From NCBI RefSeq assembly GCF_003534205.1, contig NZ_CP011102.1, positions 2,058,036 through 2,122,035 on the forward strand: 64,000 nucleotides of DNA. Reading direction: 5' to 3'. The first letter of the stretch is position 1; each line of letters starts with the position of its first letter. Positions 9,531 through 19,833 of the stretch are shown in pieces. The DNA is from Listeria weihenstephanensis (GTDB taxonomy: Bacteria > Bacillota > Bacilli > Lactobacillales > Listeriaceae). The notes beneath the pieces are model-generated. The model saw nothing but the letters and a program-made list of their open reading frames with translations, did no database searches and had not been told where the DNA came from. Both the position numbers and the translations under genes were made by a program.

Positions 9531-9573
9531 AACAGGATATAAACAAAGTAGTAAACTTTGTTTATATCCTGTT
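9531..9573 (-). terminator. ytxG-ytxH terminator
   Basis: Perfect 19-bp inverted repeat (9531-9549 and 9555-9573) with a 5-nt loop, about 28 bp after the ytxH stop; on the minus strand ATTTTT follows. Confidence 0.8.
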
Positions 9574-9600
9574 ATACTCAGGCGATTTCTCACTTAGTTG

Positions 9601-10128
9601 TTATTTCTTCAATTCTTTTTTCGCGTCGTCAACAATTTTCTCTGTCTTGTCTTTCGCTGTTTTCGAAGCATCTTTTACTTCTTCTTTTGTTTTATCAGCC
9701 GCATCTTTTAGTTCTTTTTCTGTGTCTTTCGCTTCTGATTTGAAAGTTTCCGCAGCTTTTTTAGCCGCTTCTTTTGTTGCTTCTGTACCTGCTACAGCTG
9801 TTTCTTTTACTGATTTTGCTTGTTTAGAAACTGTATCATATAATTGACCTGATTTGTCTCTAACTACTTCAACAAAACCTGATGTAGAATCGATAATGGC
9901 ATCTTTTTTATCTTTTGCTACATTGCCAATCTCGATGCCTTTTTCGTAAGCAACGTCTTTCCATTGTGCACCTTTTTCTTTCATCACGTCTACGTGCTCA
10001 TTTAAGTCACCGCGTAGTTCTTTACCTGATTTTGGAGCTAAAAGTAGTGCCGTTACAGAACCTACGATCCCTCCGATTAAACCACCGATTAGAAGATCTT
10101 TTACGTTAATTCCATCTTTTCCAGACAT
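9601..10128 (-). CDS. YtxH family protein
   Basis: About 175 residues. A glycine-rich hydrophobic segment near residues 10-32 (GGLIGGIVGSVTALLLAPKSGKELR) is the YtxH signature, followed by a long lysine/glutamate/alanine-rich amphipathic helix with LEA-like character. Start chosen at the ATG (10128) with GGAGGT upstream. Preceded by ytxG in the same operon. In Bacillus this pair belongs to the general stress (SigB) regulon; molecular function is not known. Confidence 0.85.
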   Translation of the reverse strand: MSGKDGINVKDLLIGGLIGGIVGSVTALLLAPKSGKELRGDLNEHVDVMKEKGAQWKDVAYEKGIEIGNVAKDKKDAIIDSTSGFVEVVRDKSGQLYDTVSKQAKSVKETAVAGTEATKEAAKKAAETFKSEAKDTEKELKDAADKTKEEVKDASKTAKDKTEKIVDDAKKELKK

Positions 10129-10152
10129 ATATATTACCTCCATATTTGTTTT

Positions 10153-10611
10153 TTATAAGCTTATTGTTTCTTCTTTTGCTTCTGCAGCCGCTTGTTTGGC
10201 TGCTTTGTTTGCCTTCATTTTTTCACGAAAAGCTAAGATCGAATTGCTAAAAGATACTGCTTGTACGATTTTAGTCTCATTGGTTTGGACTTTATTCGTC
10301 GCAAGCGTCGCCAACTCACGAACAGATTGACTAAGACCGAGTAATGAAACGCCAATGTCCCCAACAGCATCAAATACTGGATCTACTTTCGCAACTTTTC
10401 CATTGATATCTTCGAGAAGATCATTGGTTTTACTCATTAATTTCTCGGCCTGGTCTGTGATTCCCTTGACCTCACCTGTCATTTCTTCGAGCGATTTAGC
10501 TACTTCATCCATTGTTTTTGATGTTGACTTTAGCGTCTTGCCAAGGTAAACAGCAATAACCAGTAGCGCGATTGCAGCAATCAAAGCCGCAATGTATAAA
10601 ATTATTTCCAC
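10153..10611 (-). CDS. DUF948 protein, YtxG type
   Basis: About 152 residues. N-terminal membrane segment (IILYIAALIAAIALLVIAVYLG) followed by a helical region, as in DUF948 proteins. I favour the GTG start at 10611 because GGAGGT lies nine bases upstream; the frame is open to 10641. First gene of the ytxG-ytxH pair, which is divergent from the aminopeptidase gene. Confidence 0.8.
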   Translation of the reverse strand: MEIILYIAALIAAIALLVIAVYLGKTLKSTSKTMDEVAKSLEEMTGEVKGITDQAEKLMSKTNDLLEDINGKVAKVDPVFDAVGDIGVSLLGLSQSVRELATLATNKVQTNETKIVQAVSFSNSILAFREKMKANKAAKQAAAEAKEETISL

Positions 10612-10870
10612 CTTCTTCACACCTCCACGTATATCTAGCACTTTACCCCTCGTGCCCTCTTGTAAAACGATTATTTTGAAGAACGGGTCCTTTTCATTTT
10701 AGCAATATTACGCGAAAAAAGAAAGTAAAATACTATATCCAGCGCACATTAAACAATATCGTTACATCTGCCACAGATTATAAGTTCTTTTTGAGAGCAT
10801 ATTTGAAGGAATTGGAGTAAACTATAAAGGTGCCGCAAAACGGTGGAAAAAATGAAATGGAGTGATTTTC

Positions 10871-11983
10871 TTGAAAGACCCACGTATCGAAAAATTAGCT
10901 TATAACTTAATTAACTACTCTGTACGCTTGCAACCAGGTGAAAAAGTACTTATCGAAAACTTTGGCTTGCAAAAGGAATTAGTAACATCGATTGTCGCAG
11001 AAGCCTATAAAGCTGGCGGATTCCCTTTTGTATCTTTGAAAGAGCCACAAGTGGACCGCGAAATGATGCTTGGTGCGAACCCAGAACAGTACGCGAAGAT
11101 TGCTGAATTTGAAGGCAATGTTATGAAAGAAATGGACGCTTACATCGGCTTACGTGCTGGTGATAATATCAATGAATTATCCGATGTTCCTGCTGAGAAA
11201 TTAAAAATCAACGGCGAAACGGTTGGTAAAATGCATACAAGTATCCGCGTGAAACAAACGAAATGGGTTGTTCTTCGCTACCCAAGTGCTTCGATGGCGC
11301 AGTTATCTAAGATGAGCACCGTTGGCTTCGAAGATTTCTATTTTGAAGTTTGTAACCTTGATTACAGCAAAATGGGTGAAGCAATGGAAAGCCTTGTGAC
11401 ACTGATGAATCAAACAGATCGCGTTCGCCTTGTCGGAGAAGGCACAGACCTGCGTTTCTCGATCAAAGACATCCCAGCGATCAAATGTGCAGGTCAGTTA
11501 AATATTCCTGATGGTGAGGTTTACACAGCTCCTGTGCGCGATTCTATCAACGGTACTATCACTTATAACACGCCTTCCCCTTACCAAGGCTTCGTTTTTG
11601 AGAATGTTTCCTTTACGTTCGAAAATGGTAAAATCGTGAAAGCGACGGCGAATGATACTGAGCGCATTAATAAAATATTGGATACAGATGAGGGCGCCCG
11701 CTTTATTGGTGAATTTGCGATTGGTGTTAATCCTTTCATTCACGAACCAATGCAAGATATCCTCTTTGATGAAAAAATTGAAGGTAGTTTCCATTTCACG
11801 CCTGGCCAATGCTATGATGAAGCGCCGAACGGCAATAATTCAGCGATACATTGGGATCTCGTGAATATTCAACGTCCAGAGTACGGCGGCGGCGAAATTT
11901 ATTTTGACGACGTGCTGATTCGTAAAGATGGCCGTTTCGTTATTCCAGAACTTGAGAAGTTGAATCCTGAAAACCTAATTTAA
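10871..11983 (+). CDS. Aminopeptidase, M29 (thermophilic aminopeptidase) family
   Basis: Metal-dependent cytosolic aminopeptidase of the AmpS/PepS type that releases N-terminal residues. The product of about 370 residues shows family landmarks: LQPGEKVLIENFG at the N terminus, LVGEGTDLRFSI, NIPDGEVYTAPV and a C-terminal metal-binding part (HWDLVNIQR, YFDDVLIRKDG). The start is probably TTG at 10871, with GGAG eight bases before it; the frame extends to a GTG at 10862. Confidence 0.9.
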   Translation: MKDPRIEKLAYNLINYSVRLQPGEKVLIENFGLQKELVTSIVAEAYKAGGFPFVSLKEPQVDREMMLGANPEQYAKIAEFEGNVMKEMDAYIGLRAGDNINELSDVPAEKLKINGETVGKMHTSIRVKQTKWVVLRYPSASMAQLSKMSTVGFEDFYFEVCNLDYSKMGEAMESLVTLMNQTDRVRLVGEGTDLRFSIKDIPAIKCAGQLNIPDGEVYTAPVRDSINGTITYNTPSPYQGFVFENVSFTFENGKIVKATANDTERINKILDTDEGARFIGEFAIGVNPFIHEPMQDILFDEKIEGSFHFTPGQCYDEAPNGNNSAIHWDLVNIQRPEYGGGEIYFDDVLIRKDGRFVIPELEKLNPENLI

Positions 11984-11990
11984 CCTAACC

Positions 11991-12032
11991 ACAAAAAGGA
12001 ATCCCGACGTCACGAATGGGGTTCCTTTTTGT
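11991..12032. terminator. Terminator between aminopeptidase gene and murC
   Basis: ACAAAAAGGAAtCCC / GGGgTTCCTTTTTGT stem. A/T runs on both sides suit termination of both convergent genes. Confidence 0.8.
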
Positions 12033-12104
12033 ATGCATTTTTGCCATCTTAGAATAAAAAAACTGCAAACCAGGAATACCCAGCTTACAGTTTCTTTCGT
12101 TTAT

Positions 12105-13442
12105 TTAATTTACTGCTCGCTTTTCCTCCATTATTTCCACACCTGCATCAAGAACACTTTCATATGCTGCTTGGAACTTCTGAACGTCTCCCGCTCCCAT
12201 GAACAGGATAACGGCATTTTTGTATGCCAGCAAGCTTTCCGTGTGTTGCTCTTGAATCACATGATTTCCTTTTGTCTTCGCGGATAAATCTTGGATCGTT
12301 AGCGTGCCACGATTCTCACGTGCAGAGCCGAAAATATCGCATAAGTATACTTCGTCTGCTAAATTCAAGCTATCTGCAAATCCTTGTAAAAAGGCCTGTG
12401 TTCTAGTAAAAGTATGCGGTTGGAAAACAGCAACTACTGGACGATCTGGATATTTTTGACGTGCTGCATGGATCGTTGCGCGGATTTCAGAAGGATGATG
12501 GGCGTAATCGTCGACTAGCACTTGATCCTTTTTCTCCGTGATGCTAAAACGACGCTTCACACCTTCAAATGTCCGTAATTCTTTCGCCACATCTGCAGCT
12601 GAAATTTTTTCATATTCCGTAACAGCAATCACGCTAAGTGCATTCATGACGTTATGATCGCCGTATGTTGGGATCACGAAATTACCGTAAAACTCGCCAT
12701 TATGATACACGTCGAATGTCGAGCCAGTCGTTTCTTTAATCACATTTTTCGCTTGGAATTCATTATGGTCTTCAAAACCAAAATAAACAACGGGGACGTC
12801 CAATTTCAAACGACGCAATTGCTTGTCATCGCCTAACGCAAAGACAGCTTTTTTCACTTGGAGGCCAAATGATTCGAACGCGCTGAAAACATCATCCTCG
12901 CTCTTGAAATAATCTGGATGATCCCAATCGATATTCGTCATAATCGCGTATGTTGGAGAATAAGCTAGGAAATGACGTTGATATTCGCAGGCCTCTAAAG
13001 CAAAATATTCTGCATCTCGGTTACCTTTACCAGTTCCATCACCAATCAAATAAGATGTCGGACGTAACTCTTCTAACACATGGGAAAGAAGACCAGTTGT
13101 CGATGTTTTACCATGCGACCCAGTAACAGCAATACTTGTATATCCTTCTAATAATTGACCTAAAAATTTGTGATAACGAATCACTGGCAAATCCATATCC
13201 AGTGCTTTCTTGATTTCAGGATGATCATCTTTAAATGCGTTACCTGCGATGATCGTTAGGCCTTCCTCAATGTTGTCTTCTGAAAAAGGCAAAATCTTGA
13301 TGCCATCTTCTTCTAGCGCTTTCTGTGTAAAAAAATACTTTTCTACATCGCTTCCTTGCACTCGGAAACCTTTATCAAACATAATTTGAGCCAGTGCACT
13401 CATACCTGAACCTTTAATCCCAACAAAATGATACGTTGTCAT
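12105..13442 (-). CDS. murC: UDP-N-acetylmuramate--L-alanine ligase
   Basis: Adds L-alanine to UDP-MurNAc in the cytoplasmic phase of peptidoglycan synthesis. The 445-residue product has the N-terminal Rossmann segment ([14 protein letters not shown]), the ATP loop [10 protein letters not shown], and the Mur ligase C-terminal domain ([12 protein letters not shown]). Start ATG follows GGGGG. The 296-bp gap to the sftA stop contains no gene that I can see. Confidence 0.97.
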   Translation of the reverse strand: MTTYHFVGIKGSGMSALAQIMFDKGFRVQGSDVEKYFFTQKALEEDGIKILPFSEDNIEEGLTIIAGNAFKDDHPEIKKALDMDLPVIRYHKFLGQLLEGYTSIAVTGSHGKTSTTGLLSHVLEELRPTSYLIGDGTGKGNRDAEYFALEACEYQRHFLAYSPTYAIMTNIDWDHPDYFKSEDDVFSAFESFGLQVKKAVFALGDDKQLRRLKLDVPVVYFGFEDHNEFQAKNVIKETTGSTFDVYHNGEFYGNFVIPTYGDHNVMNALSVIAVTEYEKISAADVAKELRTFEGVKRRFSITEKKDQVLVDDYAHHPSEIRATIHAARQKYPDRPVVAVFQPHTFTRTQAFLQGFADSLNLADEVYLCDIFGSARENRGTLTIQDLSAKTKGNHVIQEQHTESLLAYKNAVILFMGAGDVQKFQAAYESVLDAGVEIMEEKRAVN

Positions 13443-13738
13443 TACTTGAACCCCCAGAATTATAATCTTTGAAGAGGTAGCCTAAAAAATAGTGTGTTGC
13501 TTATTTTAAATAGCATTTTCATTATTTTTATTATTTCTAGACATCTTCTTGTTCTTACTTTTCGAATGTGTGTTTGTTGTTACTTGTTGACCTTGAATGA
13601 AAAATCTCACTAGATAATTATAGCACTTTTTTGGCCATTAAGAAATCCTTGCGCGAAATTTATATCCAAGGACTTATATTTTTCAGCTTTTATGCGATTT
13701 AAAGTATGTTTTTATACGCTAATAGGACTACTGATGTA

Positions 13739-16159
13739 TTAATTATCACGTATCTTTTCTAATTGTTCTCTGGTGATAATCACATCACGCGGTCGCGATC
13801 CATTTGTCGCGGAGACGATATTATGCTTTTCTAGTGCTTCCATCAGTCTTGCTGCGCGGTTATATCCGATTCGGAAATGACGTTGTAATAAAGATGTTGA
13901 TGCTCCGTTTTGTCCTAATACAAAATCACACGCTTCATCGAATAAATCGTCCTCTTCTTCTTTGGCAATTTCGCGTTCTAGAAGCTCTTCTTGTTTGAAT
14001 AGATAATTCGGTTCGCCCTGATTACGAACATGGGCAATGACGGCATCGATTTCTTGGTCGCCGACATATGTCCCTTGTAAACGAACGGGTTTGGATGCGC
14101 CACTTGGGAGGAATAGCATATCCCCTTTTCCAAGTAATTTCTCAGCACCAGCGGTATCGATAATCGTTCTAGAATCAATTTGTGATGACACAGAGAAAGA
14201 AACGCGTGTTGGAATGTTCGCTTTAATAAGACCTGTAATAACGTCTACAGAAGGACGTTGCGTTGCCACAATCATGTGAATACCACACGCTCTTGCTTTT
14301 TGGGCAATGCGGCTAATGGCTTCTTCTACATCACTTGGCGCCACCATCATCAGATCTGCTAATTCATCGATAATGATTAAAATGTACGGCAATTTCTCGC
14401 CAGAATGTTCTGGATGGGAAGAATATTCGTTAAACTTCTCCATGTTCCTAACGCCAGCATGAGCAAATAATTGATATCGGCGTTCCATCTCTTCCACAGC
14501 CCACTTCAATGCCGCCGTAGCCGCTTTAGCATCTGTAATAACTGGACTAACAAGATGCGGTATCCGATTATACGGCGCAAGTTCAACCATTTTTGGATCG
14601 ATGAGCAATAGTTTCAACTCATCTGGGGTTGCTTTATACAGTAAGCTGATGAGCAAGGAATTGATGCAGACGCTTTTTCCTGATCCAGTCGCACCAGCAA
14701 TAAGTCCATGCGGCATCGTTTGTAAGTCGGTGACGATTGGTCTGCCTGAAATATCGAGCCCAAGCGCCGCTGTTAACGGTGATTTACTCATCTGGAACGC
14801 TTGACTATTCATGATTTCTGACAGCATCACAGGACGGCTCGTGGCATTTGGAATTTCAATACCAATCGTGCTTTTTCCTGGGATTGGCGCTTCAATACGA
14901 ATGTCTTTTGCCGCTAAATTAAGCTTGATATCATCGGTCAAATTCGTGATTTTGCTGACCTTCACGCCTTTTTCAGGCTGTACTTCAAATCGCGTAACTG
15001 CTGGGCCTTGCGTCACATTGACCACTTTTGCAGCAACGTTAAAGTTTAAAAGCGTCTCATTTAAAAGTTCTTCTTGAAACGCTAGCCACTCCTCGTCTTC
15101 ATTTTCAAAAACGGGTGGTTTGAGTAAAGTTAAGGACGGAAAATAGTAACTACTTGGTTTATCGGTTGTTGCTTTTTCCACAGGGAAAACGGGTGCTATT
15201 TCTGCTTCTTTTGGAGTCTCGAATGTCGTGTTCACTGGCTGTTGCTCTACTTCCTCTTTTTTCTCAACGCGTTGCTTGTCTTGATTCACCATCATAACGT
15301 TGAATGGAATGCGCGTTTTTGGCGGCGCGTTTGTGCGCACTGGTTTCTCAGGCTTTGGCGCTTCATGAATAAGTTCAATGCGCTCCGTTTTTGGCTCCAC
15401 TTCCTCAACGGGAGCCACTGCGATTTCTTCATCCGCAACCACATCTGCGCCTTTAATTTGTTCTAAAATAGCCATTTCTTCCGCTTCAGATAGCGATACG
15501 TCCTCTACTTCGACAAAAGCTTCCTCAAAAACCGCTTCTGGTAGCTCCTCTTCTAACACCTCGATCTCGTCTTTCACCAATGCAGGTTCTTCTACTTGAT
15601 CTAAAACAGTAATTTCCTCTTCCAACTCAGGCACGACGGTCGTTTCAGGATGTACTTTGGAAACCTCTTCCATTAAAACTTCATCAAGAACTGGCTCACC
15701 CGTTTCTAATTCTTTTGTAATATCAAACTCAAAACGGCTTGGTCTTTTTTGGAAAGCAAAGACTGGCGAAGGAACATCAGTCAATTTGAACGGTCGCTTC
15801 TTCTCCATTATTGGTACGTTATTTTTTTCGATGACCCGCTGCGTATTCCGCTTTGGTGTCACTTGCTTCGGTTCGCTATGTAACGCTGTATTCGTTGTTA
15901 CTTGTTGTCCGCCATCAGGAATAAGTGGAAAACGAAATTCTCCTTTTGGATATTGATAGACGACTTTTGCTTGTATTTCTCGTTTTTGTTTTGCAGGTTG
16001 CATCTTCTGTTGTGTGGTTTCTATTGGTTTTTTAGTTTTAGTTGTTGGTGCCAATTGGATCTGTGGCGCTGGTTTTGCCTCTTTTTTTGGCTTAGCCACT
16101 TCTGTTTTTTCATACTCTTCGTCTCGGTCTGCGAAGAAAAAATCTTTGAACCATCCCAT
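13739..16159 (-). CDS. sftA: DNA translocase, FtsK/SpoIIIE family (SftA type)
   Basis: ATP-driven DNA pump that clears the chromosome from the division site. 806 residues: a long acidic, low-complexity N-terminal region (about 1-330) without membrane segments, then the FtsK motor (Walker A GATGSGKS, Walker B LLLIDPKM, ATQRPS) and a C-terminal gamma winged-helix domain that reads orienting sequences (LLQRHFRIGYNRAARLM). The missing N-terminal membrane domain separates it from SpoIIIE and points to SftA (YtpS). Confidence 0.9.
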   Translation of the reverse strand: MGWFKDFFFADRDEEYEKTEVAKPKKEAKPAPQIQLAPTTKTKKPIETTQQKMQPAKQKREIQAKVVYQYPKGEFRFPLIPDGGQQVTTNTALHSEPKQVTPKRNTQRVIEKNNVPIMEKKRPFKLTDVPSPVFAFQKRPSRFEFDITKELETGEPVLDEVLMEEVSKVHPETTVVPELEEEITVLDQVEEPALVKDEIEVLEEELPEAVFEEAFVEVEDVSLSEAEEMAILEQIKGADVVADEEIAVAPVEEVEPKTERIELIHEAPKPEKPVRTNAPPKTRIPFNVMMVNQDKQRVEKKEEVEQQPVNTTFETPKEAEIAPVFPVEKATTDKPSSYYFPSLTLLKPPVFENEDEEWLAFQEELLNETLLNFNVAAKVVNVTQGPAVTRFEVQPEKGVKVSKITNLTDDIKLNLAAKDIRIEAPIPGKSTIGIEIPNATSRPVMLSEIMNSQAFQMSKSPLTAALGLDISGRPIVTDLQTMPHGLIAGATGSGKSVCINSLLISLLYKATPDELKLLLIDPKMVELAPYNRIPHLVSPVITDAKAATAALKWAVEEMERRYQLFAHAGVRNMEKFNEYSSHPEHSGEKLPYILIIIDELADLMMVAPSDVEEAISRIAQKARACGIHMIVATQRPSVDVITGLIKANIPTRVSFSVSSQIDSRTIIDTAGAEKLLGKGDMLFLPSGASKPVRLQGTYVGDQEIDAVIAHVRNQGEPNYLFKQEELLEREIAKEEEDDLFDEACDFVLGQNGASTSLLQRHFRIGYNRAARLMEALEKHNIVSATNGSRPRDVIITREQLEKIRDN

Positions 16160-16407
16160 TTATATCACTACCTACTTCATTTTTTATCCGTTTCTAAACT
16201 GATTCTAACAGAGAAAATTGGATAAAGCTATTAACAAGACACTTGGATAGGTCACATACTCTAAAAACGGCTTAATATCAACGTTTCATTACACATAACA
16301 TAAACTTATCCCCCGTTGCTTTAGCGCAAAAAGAACAATTTGGCGTTATATTGTATACGAAATACACCGGAATAAGACGGCCCTTCGTTAAAAGAGCCGC
16401 CTATCCT

Positions 16408-17019
16408 TTAAAATGAAACTGGAAATTCTGAGCCTACTTCATAGCTGTCATCAAGGATCATGATACCTTTTTCTTCTGGTGCGTCCGGAATCGCCAACTC
16501 ACGCGCCGCGCAGATCATTCCAAACGAGTCTTCCCCGCGTAGATTAGATGGCTTAATGATCAAACCGCTTGGCATAACAGCGCCAATTTTAGCAACGACT
16601 ACTTTTTGATCCGCATCTACATTTGGGGCTCCACATACGATTTGTACCGTTTTATCGCCCAAATCAACTTGACATACATTCAATTTATCCGCATTAGGAT
16701 GTTTTTCTTTAGAGATTACGTGTCCCACTACGAACTTTGGCGAAAGATCTGCTTCAATAACAAAATCAAAACCGTTATCCGCAAGTTCTTTATTCATGAA
16801 TTCCACGTCTTCTAGCGTCAAATTCACCTTACCGTTTGCCTCAAATGTGCGTTTTTTCGATACTTCGAAAATGTTGATCGCAACCGTTTCGCCTGTTTCC
16901 ACATCAAAAATACGTGTGACATTTCCTTTTGATTCAAAATCTGTTTTTTCTACATCATTGAGGTGGACTAAAAGCGTGTCCCCTACTCCTTTTTCGTTAT
17001 AAAATGCATTTACAATCAC
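16408..17019 (-). CDS. ytpR: YtpR family tRNA-binding domain protein
   Basis: 203 residues with a DUF4479 N-terminal part and an EMAP/tRNA-binding OB-fold (about residues 92-200: VGHVISKEKHPNADKLNVCQVD, and MICAARELA) as in the N terminus of PheT. A role in translation is likely but not defined. It starts with GTG behind GGAGTAG and lies 5 bp after ytpQ. Confidence 0.9.
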   Translation of the reverse strand: MIVNAFYNEKGVGDTLLVHLNDVEKTDFESKGNVTRIFDVETGETVAINIFEVSKKRTFEANGKVNLTLEDVEFMNKELADNGFDFVIEADLSPKFVVGHVISKEKHPNADKLNVCQVDLGDKTVQIVCGAPNVDADQKVVVAKIGAVMPSGLIIKPSNLRGEDSFGMICAARELAIPDAPEEKGIMILDDSYEVGSEFPVSF

Positions 17020-17024
17020 GTTAA

Positions 17025-17825
17025 CTACTCCTTTGGTCTGTTTTTGGCCATAATAAAGATCGGTTCTAGTTTACCATCATTATACACGAGAGGTAAAGAG
17101 GTAATTGGTGCGAGTCCGCTCGAAAAGAAATCCATCGTCATATGCGCCAACACATCATAGCCCGTATTATTTCTAATATCTGCAATAATTAACACATCCT
17201 GATGCGGCACTGCAAGCACCATTTCACCCTGGATTTTCGCGCGCATTTCTTCTAAAAATGGCTCATTCAAAATCCGACTCGCGTCATACCCATCATTTGT
17301 TCGCACAAAATAATAATCGTTGTCACTCACCGTATCTTTTTTCATCGTCGTGGCACGTGTCCGCAAATTTGAGAAAGCGGCCATTCTCACATCGTCCAGC
17401 GTCACATCTGTCCCAGAAAGCGCGTCTTCTTCGATAAAACGATACGACGAACCTACATCCACCACGTAAAAAATCGCTGTTTCTGCCGTGTGATCTTCCA
17501 CTAAAAGCGCCTTATCGTCTTTCGTTTTGCGCGGAAAAGATGTCGCTCGAATAACCGGGTATACGTTTGGCAAACTCGCTCGAATATCAATGTTAGCTTG
17601 CGACGCTTTCAATCCTTCTTCCACATAATAGACGATTTTTTCAACAGCGACTTCACCGTTTTCCTGCCAATTCGCGATAATTTGCGGGATCGATAATGTA
17701 ATTGAATTGCCCGCTTCCGTCACTTTCAGTGTGTCTTTATCGCGATCATAACGGAAGGTCCGCGCCGCGCTCGCAAGCTCTTTTTCAAGGCGCTCCTTCA
17801 TCTTCATCGTTGTCATTTTCATCAT
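17025..17825 (-). CDS. ytpQ: DUF1444 protein, YtpQ type
   Basis: 266-residue cytosolic protein with the DUF1444 pattern ([40 protein letters not shown]). Function unknown. Middle gene of a ytpP-ytpQ-ytpR cluster with short gaps. Translation starts at the ATG after GGAGGGGGC. Confidence 0.88.
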   Translation of the reverse strand: MMKMTTMKMKERLEKELASAARTFRYDRDKDTLKVTEAGNSITLSIPQIIANWQENGEVAVEKIVYYVEEGLKASQANIDIRASLPNVYPVIRATSFPRKTKDDKALLVEDHTAETAIFYVVDVGSSYRFIEEDALSGTDVTLDDVRMAAFSNLRTRATTMKKDTVSDNDYYFVRTNDGYDASRILNEPFLEEMRAKIQGEMVLAVPHQDVLIIADIRNNTGYDVLAHMTMDFFSSGLAPITSLPLVYNDGKLEPIFIMAKNRPKE

Positions 17826-17843
17826 TTGCCCCCTCCCCTCTCG

Positions 17844-18155
17844 TTACAGAGCGTTGATAAAATCGTTAATTTCTTCTTTTGTTTTGCGATCTTTACTGAC
17901 AAAACGACCGATCTCTTCCCCATCTTCAAAAGCGAGAAAACTCGGAATTCCGAAAATCGCCAAATCACCACAAAGATCTATAAACTGGTCACGATCCACA
18001 TGTGAAAAAGTGAAATCGTCATGTTCCGCCTCAATTTCAGGCATGATAGGTTCGATAAATTTACAATCCCCACACCAATCGGCGCTGAACATAAAAATTG
18101 TTTTACCGTTATCTTTTAAATCATTAAATGCTTCTACTGATTCTAAATGCTTCAT
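17844..18155 (-). CDS. ytpP: Thioredoxin-like protein, YtpP type
   Basis: 103 residues with a thioredoxin fold and the active-site motif WCGDC (about residues 29-33). WCGDC instead of WCGPC is typical for this family. The frame opens 16 codons upstream, but the ATG at 18155 has AAGGAGTCG before it and gives the expected length. First gene of the ytpPQR cluster. Confidence 0.9.
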   Translation of the reverse strand: MKHLESVEAFNDLKDNGKTIFMFSADWCGDCKFIEPIMPEIEAEHDDFTFSHVDRDQFIDLCGDLAIFGIPSFLAFEDGEEIGRFVSKDRKTKEEINDFINAL

Positions 18156-18288
18156 TCTACTCGACTCCTTCTTCGTTCTATACTTATTAATCCTAAAGCT
18201 CATGCCGATATTAGTAAAGAATTACGCTCACAAAAGTTGCTATCATGCCTGGTTTCTTTTATGATTACAAGATAAGGAGGCGTTTTTT

Positions 18289-18732
18289 ATGGACTATCAT
18301 ATTTATCTAGCAGGCGAAATTCATTCCGACTGGCGCGACAAGCTTCGCGCAAGCATTCAAGCAAAGCCAGGCATCACGTTTCATTTTTGGGGACCACAAG
18401 AGGATCATGACACGTCTGACGCGATCGGCGAATCCATCCTCGGCACACAACCAAACGCGCTATATAAAGACTTGCAAGCATCCAAAATCAATAATCTACG
18501 TACAGAGCTTCATTTGAAAAAAGCAGATTTGGTCATCGCATTGTTCGGCGACAAGTTCAAGCAATGGAATACCGCTACCGACGCGGCAACAGCTATCTCA
18601 CTAGGCAAACCTACCATCATAATTCGCCCAACCGATCTACATCACCCACTAAAAGAACTATCGGAAAAAGCGAATGTGACTGTGGATACGATTGAACAAG
18701 CCGCGAAAGTCATCGATTATCTTTTCGCGTAG
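18289..18732 (+). CDS. ytoQ: YtoQ family protein
   Basis: 147 residues with the YtoQ pattern: IYLAGEIHSDWRD at the start and an ADLVIALFGDKFKQWNTA segment, a nucleoside deoxyribosyltransferase-like Rossmann fold. The enzymatic role is not established. Strong AAGGAGG before the ATG; divergent from ytpP, and the stop lies 2 bp from the end of the convergent GNAT gene. Confidence 0.85.
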   Translation: MDYHIYLAGEIHSDWRDKLRASIQAKPGITFHFWGPQEDHDTSDAIGESILGTQPNALYKDLQASKINNLRTELHLKKADLVIALFGDKFKQWNTATDAATAISLGKPTIIIRPTDLHHPLKELSEKANVTVDTIEQAAKVIDYLFA

Positions 18733-18734
18733 CA

Positions 18735-19637
18735 TCATGTATGTGACAGCAAGGGGAAGATGAGTTTGTTTTTCTCAAAAAGCGACTCTTTTCCCCGCTT
18801 CACAAACAAGGTCGAATCCTCTTCTTTCAACAGCGCTACATCATAAGTTGTCATATCGTTCGGCATAAATCCGAGTGTCACCCGATTTGTTTCATCCTTT
18901 ACCAACGCATCGATAACCAACTCCACATCGACTTTTTCGCTCGCTAAAATATCGTGTAGAATCAAATCAACGCCATCGTACTCCGCCACCGCGATCGCAT
19001 CCAGCTCCTCTATATAAAACAGATTATTCTCCAAAGTAAACAATTCGAAATGACCACAATAAAGCATGACCATACCCGCGCCACCGAGCATCGCCAACCG
19101 CCCTTGAGGGAACGCCTCGGCTGCTACACGGAACAAGAAATCACGATCCGCTTTTATTCCTAAATCCAATTGCCTCACAGGATTGTTTTTCCGCTGAACT
19201 GGCACAGACTTAGTCACCTGATATTCATTTACCGACACAAAACCAAATTTCGGATAAAAATCCAGCACCGCATCATTCGCAAACAAATAAATCAAATCGC
19301 ATTTCGTCTCCCACTCCCGCAACACGACCTCAAGCAAAGCCTTGCTAAGTCCACGTTTCTGATAAAACTCATCCGTCATAACTGTCCCAATTTGAACAAA
19401 CTTTTGCCGCTCACCAAGAACAGAAAACGCCATCTCACTGACCGTCACATGCGATACGATAGCCTCACCATCAAAGAGCGAATACAGATGACATCCCTCG
19501 CTCCAGTAACCATTTTGATACCATTTCTCCAAATCAAAGCCGTAAGTATTCCTTGTTAAACGATTAAATTCCTGTCGCAAAACGTCTGTTTCCTGATAAT
19601 CTTTCCTAAACGTGTACGCGTGGCCACCAACTAACAT
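18735..19637 (-). CDS. GNAT family N-acetyltransferase, two-domain
   Basis: About 300 residues. The N-terminal half carries a GNAT domain (IGTVMTDEFYQKRGLSKALLEVV, then NDAVLDFYPKFGFVSV); the C-terminal half is a second, less conserved alpha/beta part. Substrate unknown. I chose the ATG at 19637, with AGGAGGG seven bases upstream, over a TTG two codons earlier. Confidence 0.8.
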   Translation of the reverse strand: MLVGGHAYTFRKDYQETDVLRQEFNRLTRNTYGFDLEKWYQNGYWSEGCHLYSLFDGEAIVSHVTVSEMAFSVLGERQKFVQIGTVMTDEFYQKRGLSKALLEVVLREWETKCDLIYLFANDAVLDFYPKFGFVSVNEYQVTKSVPVQRKNNPVRQLDLGIKADRDFLFRVAAEAFPQGRLAMLGGAGMVMLYCGHFELFTLENNLFYIEELDAIAVAEYDGVDLILHDILASEKVDVELVIDALVKDETNRVTLGFMPNDMTTYDVALLKEEDSTLFVKRGKESLFEKNKLIFPLLSHT

Positions 19638-19657
19638 TACCAAACCCTCCTCTCACG

Positions 19658-19688
19658 AAAAAAACGCCCATTATTTCAGGCGTTTCAA
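19658..19688 (-). terminator. Terminator after the M42 peptidase operon
   Basis: Minus-strand AAACGCC / GGGCGTTT stem followed by a T run, located downstream of inverted-repeat copy 2. Confidence 0.7.
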
Positions 19689-19711
19689 ACTACACGATTC
19701 TTCGCCAAATT

Positions 19712-19833
19712 CAAGCGAGACAAGAAACGCTCAGTTCCTAGGAAAAAGCGCGTACCAGCCCAGAATATACTTGAATACGCGCGCACCGGAACGGAGCTTT
19801 TAACGATGGGAATGAGTGCTTGTCGTCCCGCTG
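19712..19833. repeat. Long inverted-repeat element, copy 2
   Basis: Related to copy 1 at 7963-8150: CCTAGGAAAAAGCGCGTACCAG (19737-19758) and ACCGGAACGGAGCTTTTAAC (19785-19804) each match with few changes. Outer arms (about 19712-19737 and 19808-19833) are imperfectly complementary, and the core ATATACTTGAATACG takes the place of the CGTACTAGAGTACG core. It is about 65 bp shorter than copy 1. Its right half encodes the end of the small membrane protein gene. Confidence 0.65.

Noticed and set aside
12033-12287. 84-codon plus-strand frame over the murC 3' end
   Set aside because: Antisense to murC, begins in the terminator, no ribosome site.
13739-16159. Naming the translocase SpoIIIE
   Set aside because: No N-terminal membrane segments; the soluble N terminus and the place near murC-ytpR fit SftA.
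15902-16225. Plus-strand frames opposite the low-complexity start of sftA
   Set aside because: Trp/Phe/Cys/Ser-rich products are shadows of an acidic repetitive coding region.
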